Assembly: GCF_001280565.1 (NCBI RefSeq)
Contig: NZ_LGRO01000001.1
Location: 3,100,001-3,164,000, forward strand
DNA: 64,000 bases
Source of the DNA: Sulfobacillus thermosulfidooxidans
GTDB lineage: Bacteria; Bacillota; Sulfobacillia; Sulfobacillales; Sulfobacillaceae
Reading direction: 5' to 3'
Positions within the stretch are counted from its first letter, which is position 1; the number at the start of each line of letters is the position of its first letter. The notes under the pieces are model-generated. The model saw only the letters and a list, made by a program, of their open reading frames with translations. It did not search any database and had not been told where the DNA came from. The position numbers and the translations under genes are program-made. Of this stretch, positions 60,736 through 64,000 are shown piece after piece.

Positions 60736-61604
60736 AAGACGATTGGAAAGTACTAGTAAGAGAAGCCGCTCGTCAACTGCAAAAGGCAGGAATTGATGAG
60801 CCTTATGCGGAAGCTGAGCAGCTGTGGTGCGCGATATCGGGGACGACTGTGACCGACTGGTTATTAGACCGGGGAAAAATGAGTCAAGGTCTTCTGCAAA
60901 AATATCAGGCGGCCATTAGTCAGCGATCTAAGCGTGTTCCCTTTCATTATATTACGGGAACACGAGAATTTATGGGCTTAACGTTTCATGTCGATCCCCG
61001 GGTTCTTATACCTCGACCGGAAACCGAACATCTTGTTGAACGGGTTTTGCGAGATGCCTCTCATGAATCGCTAACGATTGTTGATGTCGGTACCGGAAGT
61101 GGGGCGATTGCGGTGAGCTTAGCCCATTTTGGATCTCCGTTATGGCAGATTATTGCCACGGATGTGAGTGAAGAGGCTTTGCATGTGGCCAAAGATAACG
61201 CCAAGAAAATCCTCTCCCGGGGCGAGATTCGTTTTGTCCGCAGTGATTTATTGTCGGCGTTAAAGGGGCCTATCGATATTGTGGTGGCAAATTTGCCTTA
61301 CGTGGCAGACGCAGATAATCAGGGTCAAAACCTTATGCCGGAATTATCTTATGAGCCGCCATTAGCTCTTTTTGCCAGCGATCAGGGCCTTGGCGTCATT
61401 CGCCGTCTTATCGAACAATTGCCCGCAAAACTGGCGTCTGCAGGATGTGTATACTTAGAAATAGGTCAGGGACAGGCTGATGCTGTGGAAAGGCTGTTTC
61501 AAGCGCAAGGACTTCAGGTTTTGCAAAGAACCAAGGATTTAGCGGGGATTGACCGGGTTGTTGCAGCGAAGAAACGGGACCCGCTTTGGGGTCAAGAGCC
61601 CTGA
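60732..61604 (+). CDS. prmC: Release factor glutamine methyltransferase PrmC
   Basis: A 290-residue HemK-type methyltransferase that modifies the GGQ Gln of release factors. The N-terminal helical domain is followed by L-I-P-R-P-E-T-E and the SAM loop [11 protein letters not shown]. The catalytic motif, usually N-P-P-Y, reads N-L-P-Y here. This form is known in related methyltransferases and appears in some PrmC homologues as I recall, so the enzyme is likely active. It is translationally coupled to prfA. Confidence 0.9.
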   Translation: MKDDWKVLVREAARQLQKAGIDEPYAEAEQLWCAISGTTVTDWLLDRGKMSQGLLQKYQAAISQRSKRVPFHYITGTREFMGLTFHVDPRVLIPRPETEHLVERVLRDASHESLTIVDVGTGSGAIAVSLAHFGSPLWQIIATDVSEEALHVAKDNAKKILSRGEIRFVRSDLLSALKGPIDIVVANLPYVADADNQGQNLMPELSYEPPLALFASDQGLGVIRRLIEQLPAKLASAGCVYLEIGQGQADAVERLFQAQGLQVLQRTKDLAGIDRVVAAKKRDPLWGQEP

Positions 61605-61662
61605 CATCGAGTGACTACCGGTAACACAATAGACAACAAAAAGATAAACAAGGAGGGTATCC

Positions 61663-61989
61663 ATGGCCGAAGAAATCACAGCGGAAGAATTGGCGCATCG
61701 CCTAAGGCATGTTGACCCCGATCATCCCATAATTGTTATTGATGTTCGTTTAGGGCAAATTGGCGCCATTCCCGGTGCTAAGCATGTTCCGGTTACGGAT
61801 TTAGAAGATCAACCATGGAACTGGGATCCCGACGCCGAACTGGTGGTGTATTGCCAGTTGGGCAAAGGGGGCAGCGAATATGCTGCCGAAGTGCTTGAGG
61901 AACAAGGGTATCGTAAAGTTTATAAATTGGTCGGCGGCATGGAAGCCTGGGAGACGTATTTAAAGGAGCATCCGCAAGAATCTTTCTAA
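61663..61989 (+). CDS. Rhodanese-like sulfurtransferase
   Basis: A 108-residue single-domain rhodanese. It begins with a helical segment, then I-V-I-D-V-R-L-G-Q-I, and has the active-site Cys in V-V-Y-C-Q-L-G-K-G-G and a closing G-G-M-E-A-W. It can move sulfane sulfur between donors and acceptors. It lies between prmC and a transporter gene, with AAGGAGGG before ATG. A link with the TusA-DsrE system is plausible, but it is 5 kb away. Confidence 0.85.
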   Translation: MAEEITAEELAHRLRHVDPDHPIIVIDVRLGQIGAIPGAKHVPVTDLEDQPWNWDPDAELVVYCQLGKGGSEYAAEVLEEQGYRKVYKLVGGMEAWETYLKEHPQESF

Positions 61990-62038
61990 CGATGAAGAGC
62001 GCTCCCAGAATCCGCCCGGGGAAAAGGGGGCTGAAATT

Positions 62039-63289
62039 ATGACGGAAGCGCAAATTTCTCTGGGGGCTCTCGCGCTATTATATGTTTTCTTAATTGGCGA
62101 TTGGTTTCACCGGGCTTGGGCGGCATTGGGCGTTGCGGCTCTTTTAGTCTTGTTGCATGTCATTACCCTTCGAGAAGCTTTGTCTTCTATAGATATCAAT
62201 ACGATTAGTTTGCTTCTGGGCATGATGGTCTTGGTCGGTCTTTTAGGACAGGCCGGATTATTTTTTCGCTTTGGGTTAAAGGCGCGCCAGATTGCCCGGG
62301 GTGAACCGTGGCGGCTTTTATGGGTCTTTTTTATTCTCACTGCGGTGATTTCAGCATTTTTGGATAACGTGACGACCATTCTATTATTGTCTCCGGCTTT
62401 GTTTCGCGCGGCAGAAGGGATGGATTTAGATCCTGTACCTTTTTTGATGGCCATGGTGGCTGCTTCTAATTTGGGCGGACTCTCGACCCTCATTGGGGAC
62501 CCACCAAATATTCTTATTGGTACCGCAGCCAATTTATCCTTTAATGCCTTTATTGCCATGTTGGGTCTACCGGCTATGATTTTACTCGTCGGAGTCGCTC
62601 TGACTTTGCCTTGGCGGTTAAAATGGGAAAAAAACCCGCAAGCCATCGTGGTTGACCCTTACCAAGTACCGGGCGAATTTCCCTTAGCCAATCGGTTAAT
62701 TCCCTTGTTGGGGGTTTTAGCCTTAGTCCTTATGGCTTTTGTTCTTCAACGCGTGATCCATATGAGCTCAGGCGAAATTGCCATCGGTGGCGCGGTGCTA
62801 GGTCTTATCGTGGCGGGACCAAGGGTCGGACGATTTTGGACAATGGTAGACTGGGGAACCCTGGGCTTTTTTGTGGGCATTTTTGTCTTGGTGGGGGCTT
62901 TAGAACATGGCGGAGTCATTAGTCATATTGCCCGGTTTTTAGCAAATCAGCAATTAGGCAATGGGCTTGCCCTTATTATTTTATTGGGGAGTGCCATATT
63001 ATCAGCCCTTGTGGATAACGTGCCATTGGTTGCGGCCATGATTCCTTTAATTCGAAATTTGTTGCATCTCCATCCTGGCTACGGAATGGAATTATGGGTC
63101 GCTTTAGCCATGGGAGCAGCGATTGGCGGCAATGCTACGATTATTGGTGCATCAGCTAATGTTGTGGCGCAAGGTCTGGCACAGGAACGGGGCTACTCGT
63201 TAAATTTTCGGCGGTATTTGCCTTTTGGATTACAGGTCTTTGCGGTGACCTTAATTTTGGGAACGCTTTATATTGCTCTGTTAGGGTAG
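62039..63289 (+). CDS. ArsB/NhaD-like transporter
   Basis: A 416-residue membrane protein of about 11 helices belonging to the ion transporter (ArsB/NhaD/CitMHS) superfamily. The diagnostic segments are A-S-N-L-G-G-L-S-T-L-I-G-D-P-P-N and, later, the related G-A-A-I-G-G-N-A-T-I-I-G-A-S-A-N. Paired D-N-V-T-T and D-N-V-P-L sites sit in both halves. It may export arsenite or exchange Na+/H+ or an organic acid; the substrate is not clear from sequence alone. Acidic, metal-rich habitats make arsenite export attractive. Confidence 0.75.
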   Translation: MTEAQISLGALALLYVFLIGDWFHRAWAALGVAALLVLLHVITLREALSSIDINTISLLLGMMVLVGLLGQAGLFFRFGLKARQIARGEPWRLLWVFFILTAVISAFLDNVTTILLLSPALFRAAEGMDLDPVPFLMAMVAASNLGGLSTLIGDPPNILIGTAANLSFNAFIAMLGLPAMILLVGVALTLPWRLKWEKNPQAIVVDPYQVPGEFPLANRLIPLLGVLALVLMAFVLQRVIHMSSGEIAIGGAVLGLIVAGPRVGRFWTMVDWGTLGFFVGIFVLVGALEHGGVISHIARFLANQQLGNGLALIILLGSAILSALVDNVPLVAAMIPLIRNLLHLHPGYGMELWVALAMGAAIGGNATIIGASANVVAQGLAQERGYSLNFRRYLPFGLQVFAVTLILGTLYIALLG

Positions 63290-63338
63290 GCCACAATAGG
63301 GACTCGAGGGTATTGAGTTGGCAAGGAAGGGGCAGATT

Positions 63339-64000
63339 ATGCAGACCATCATGTTAACGGCAGACCAACTGGATAAAGCGATTGAGGCCTTAAAGCAGGG
63401 AGAGGTGGTGGCCTTTCCCACTGAGACCGTTTATGGTCTTGGGGCCGATGCGACCAATGAACAAGCCTGCCAAAAAATATTTCAAGCGAAAGGGCGTCCG
63501 GCTGATAATCCGCTTATCGTGCATGTTTTAGACCAAGAGGGTTTAGAAGCCATCACGCAAGATACCGTGCCGCCGACGGCCCGTATTCTCATCGAAAAGT
63601 TTTGGCCAGGGCCTTTAACCGTTGTCGTTGCGGCTAATGATGCGATTCCGGTCTCGGTGCGAGGGGGAATGCCAACGGTCGCTGTGAGGTCCCCGAGCCA
63701 TCTTATTGCCCGGAAATTGATTAAAGGTCTAGGGCGTCCCATTGCGGCGCCGAGTGCGAACCGCTCGGGACGTCCCAGTCCGACTCGCGCCGTAGATGTT
63801 TTTCACGATTTGCAGGGACGAGTTCCTTTTATTATCGATGGGGGAGACAGTTTTGTTGGCTTGGAATCGACGATTGTAGACTGTTCGTTACCTGAACCTG
63901 TCTTATTGCGTCCGGGGTTTATCGGCTTAGAGACATTAGAATCGGTATTAGGGCAAAGAGTATTATTGCCCGGTGCGCATACACCGCATAAGGCTCCGGG
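63339..64000 (+). CDS. L-threonylcarbamoyladenylate synthase (TsaC/Sua5), 3' end outside window
   Basis: The gene starts at ATG 63339 after AAGGAAGGGG and runs past the right edge, giving 220 visible residues. It has V-V-A-F-P-T-E-T-V-Y-G-L-G-A-D, K-G-R-P-A-D-N-P-L and later S-A-N-R-S-G-R-P-S-P-T, all hallmarks of the family. The enzyme makes the threonylcarbamoyl-AMP used for the t6A tRNA modification. It is the ywlC position of the Bacillus-like rpmE-prfA-prmC cluster. The Sua5-type C-terminal domain, if any, lies outside. Confidence 0.93.
   Translation, partial: MQTIMLTADQLDKAIEALKQGEVVAFPTETVYGLGADATNEQACQKIFQAKGRPADNPLIVHVLDQEGLEAITQDTVPPTARILIEKFWPGPLTVVVAANDAIPVSVRGGMPTVAVRSPSHLIARKLIKGLGRPIAAPSANRSGRPSPTRAVDVFHDLQGRVPFIIDGGDSFVGLESTIVDCSLPEPVLLRPGFIGLETLESVLGQRVLLPGAHTPHKAP

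Noticed and set aside
62107-62646. 179-residue frame antisense to the ArsB/NhaD-like transporter
   Set aside because: It shadows a clear membrane transporter on the other strand and has no family features of its own.
1-64000. tRNA, rRNA or riboswitch
   Set aside because: No tRNA TPsiC-type motif with matching arms, rRNA segment or familiar riboswitch core was recognised by eye; a covariance search would be needed to be certain.

Overview
The window reads as a chromosome segment of a monoderm, spore-former-related Firmicute of moderate GC. The best guess is Sulfobacillus or a close acidophilic iron/sulfur oxidiser; this is inferred from gene content and was not tested by any search. Support comes from a DsrE-TusA-SQR-DUF1641 sulfur operon, a Bacillus-like glpX-rho-rpmE-prfA-prmC-ywlC backbone, a secretin-less Tad pilus, c-type cytochromes, DacF-type carboxypeptidases, frequent GTG/TTG starts and strong AAGGAGG-type ribosome sites.

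Layout. 1-3.7 kb: a degenerate HD-GYP protein followed by a chemotaxis cassette (cheC, cheY, cheB, cheR). 3.7-13.4 kb: housekeeping and envelope genes, namely a DUF420 membrane protein, an esterase, two convergent D-Ala-D-Ala carboxypeptidases, a CDF metal exporter with an MntR-like regulator, HAD and metallo-beta-lactamase hydrolases, UDP-sulfoquinovose synthase and a methyltransferase. 13.4-15.9 kb: an IS607-type element whose serine recombinase and TnpB-like protein are fused in one frame, followed by a hairpin-rich non-coding end (candidate omega-RNA). 16-19.1 kb: a cupin, Mrp and SufT-like Fe-S genes, and two unknown proteins. 19.2-27.8 kb: a Tad/Flp pilus locus (tadG-like, flp, cpaB, cpaE, cpaF, tadB, tadC, DUF192 gene, reversed tadE) with a 960-bp gene-free stretch before flp. 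28-31.4 kb: a second CpaE-like ATPase and two haem-c genes, one a beta-propeller/cytochrome fusion. 31.4-36.4 kb: lipid-linked mannosyl transfer (PIG-V-like, Dpm1, GtrA), a split ThrE exporter and a Fur regulator. 36.4-46 kb: NUDIX hydrolase, MinC, an isolated VirD4-like ATPase with a replication-relaxation-like partner, phosphomannomutase, NCS1 and APC permeases, and a GNAT enzyme. 46-49 kb: HtrA, a receiver protein and GlpX. 49-64 kb: Rho with a very long charged N-terminus, a two-component system, the sulfur operon, a peptidoglycan-binding/propeller protein, then rpmE, prfA, prmC, a rhodanese, an ArsB/NhaD-type transporter and the start of tsaC.

How the parts connect. The chemotaxis set and the Tad pilus point to surface sensing and attachment. 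The haem proteins beside the pilus could serve electron transfer near the cell surface, which is a hypothesis only. The sulfur operon would oxidise sulfide and carry sulfane sulfur on TusA and DsrE carriers; it sits inside the ancestral rho-rpmE interval, as if inserted there. The most unusual items are the fused IS607 protein with its altered TnpB active site, the Tad-cytochrome neighbourhood with two CpaE proteins, the stand-alone VirD4/relaxation-like pair, and the PG-binding/propeller protein that has no signal peptide. No tRNA, rRNA or CRISPR array was recognised.
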